Origin: Vulcanimicrobiota bacterium
GTDB lineage: Bacteria; Vulcanimicrobiota; Vulcanimicrobiia; Vulcanimicrobiales; Vulcanimicrobiaceae
Direction: 5' to 3'
Assembly: GCA_019237435.1 (NCBI GenBank)
Contig: JAFAHB010000238.1
Coordinates: 1 to 7,431, forward strand
Length of the DNA stretch: 7,431 nt
In this document: piece after piece, positions 7,182 to 7,431 of the stretch
Layout of the letters: each line of letters begins with the position of its first letter
How positions within the stretch are numbered: the stretch's first letter is position 1
Notes under the pieces: model-generated
Told to the model about the DNA's origin: nothing
The model's database searches: none
Seen by the model: the letters and a program-made list of their open reading frames with translations, nothing else
Made by a program: the position numbers and the translations under genes

Positions 7182-7431
7182 ATGTCCAGACGAGCTCTAT
7201 GGCTTTGCTCAACGAGCCTTTTTCTGGCGTCGGCGGGTTTAGCGGGCTGCAATGGCTCGGGATCCGTTCCACCCACAGTCTCGGCGACAGCCTCCGGAGT
7301 GCAGCGCACACCCGCCACGGCGAAGCTCTTTAGCTGGCTGCAACCGGGAGTCACGGCCGCCCACGCGGCCGACAATGGCGCCGAGAAGACGCTCAGCCGC
7401 AGCAACGTCGGCAGCCTTACGCTGGGGTGGT
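7182..7431 (+). CDS. Lipoprotein, probable PQQ-like beta-propeller, 3' end cut off by window edge
   Basis: 83 residues are visible and the frame runs open off the right edge. The N-terminus is a lipoprotein signal: R3 and R4, a hydrophobic stretch at 5-21, then the lipobox LAGC with lipidated C23, followed by N24. Under the Lol rule this residue does not retain the protein in the inner membrane, if the host is diderm. A low-complexity Ser/Thr/Ala/Pro linker covers about 25-47. The last visible stretch, EKTLSRSNVGSLTLGW (68-83), resembles the TLS..NV..L.L.W opening seen in secreted PQQ-like beta-propeller proteins, so a propeller probably begins here. That assignment is an inference from one short motif. 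The start is fixed by AGGAGG at 7169-7174. Function and substrate cannot be stated. Confidence 0.75.
   Translation, partial: MSRRALWLCSTSLFLASAGLAGCNGSGSVPPTVSATASGVQRTPATAKLFSWLQPGVTAAHAADNGAEKTLSRSNVGSLTLGW

Noticed and set aside
7085..7333. An 82-codon plus-strand open frame near the right end
   Set aside because: The frame from ATG 7182 has an ideal Shine-Dalgarno and a lipobox signal peptide and continues open to the edge. The other frame begins inside the palindrome and stops early.

Overview
The window is GC-rich, gene-dense bacterial DNA. Genes are packed with short gaps or 4-nt overlaps, GTG starts are common, and several translation starts carry strong AGGAGG Shine-Dalgarno sites. 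It looks like an ordinary chromosomal region of a free-living aerobe. The host cannot be fixed from this window. The lipoprotein fits a diderm best, and the short, NUDIX-less MutY resembles the actinobacterial form. An uncultivated soil lineage such as Eremiobacterota (WPS-2) would fit, but that is a guess. I see no phage, transposon, CRISPR, tRNA or rRNA.

Layout: (1) 1-961, minus strand: the N-terminal two thirds of a dihydrolipoyl dehydrogenase, cut by the left edge. (2) 1024-4096, plus strand: a tight run of a MocR-type (GntR plus aminotransferase-fold) regulator, MutY and endonuclease III. mocR and mutY share GTGA, and mutY and nth are 8 nt apart. MutY and Nth are both helix-hairpin-helix [4Fe-4S] DNA glycosylases of base excision repair. 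(3) 4122-5288, minus strand: an acyl-CoA dehydrogenase convergent with nth. Divergent from it across 55 bp are the two subunits of a 3-oxoacid CoA-transferase (scoA-scoB, 5344-6768, joined as TAAATG). Together they suggest short-chain acyl-CoA or ketoacid catabolism feeding acetyl-CoA metabolism. (4) 6809-7431, plus strand: a small exported helical protein, a palindrome-rich intergenic stretch, and the start of a lipoprotein that probably continues as a PQQ-like beta-propeller, cut by the right edge.

No wholly new system is visible. The points most worth a second look are non-coding. Two copies of one palindromic element (GTCACCCTGA...CGAAGGGYGACTC) occur at 4087-4113 and 7064-7089, and the first supplies the stop codon of nth. 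A perfect 13-bp inverted repeat (7091-7142) sits against a possible extended -10 box ahead of the lipoprotein gene. Also of interest are the regulator-mutY-nth coupling, the atypical MutY C-terminus, and the small exported protein with a PDKGGHR motif.
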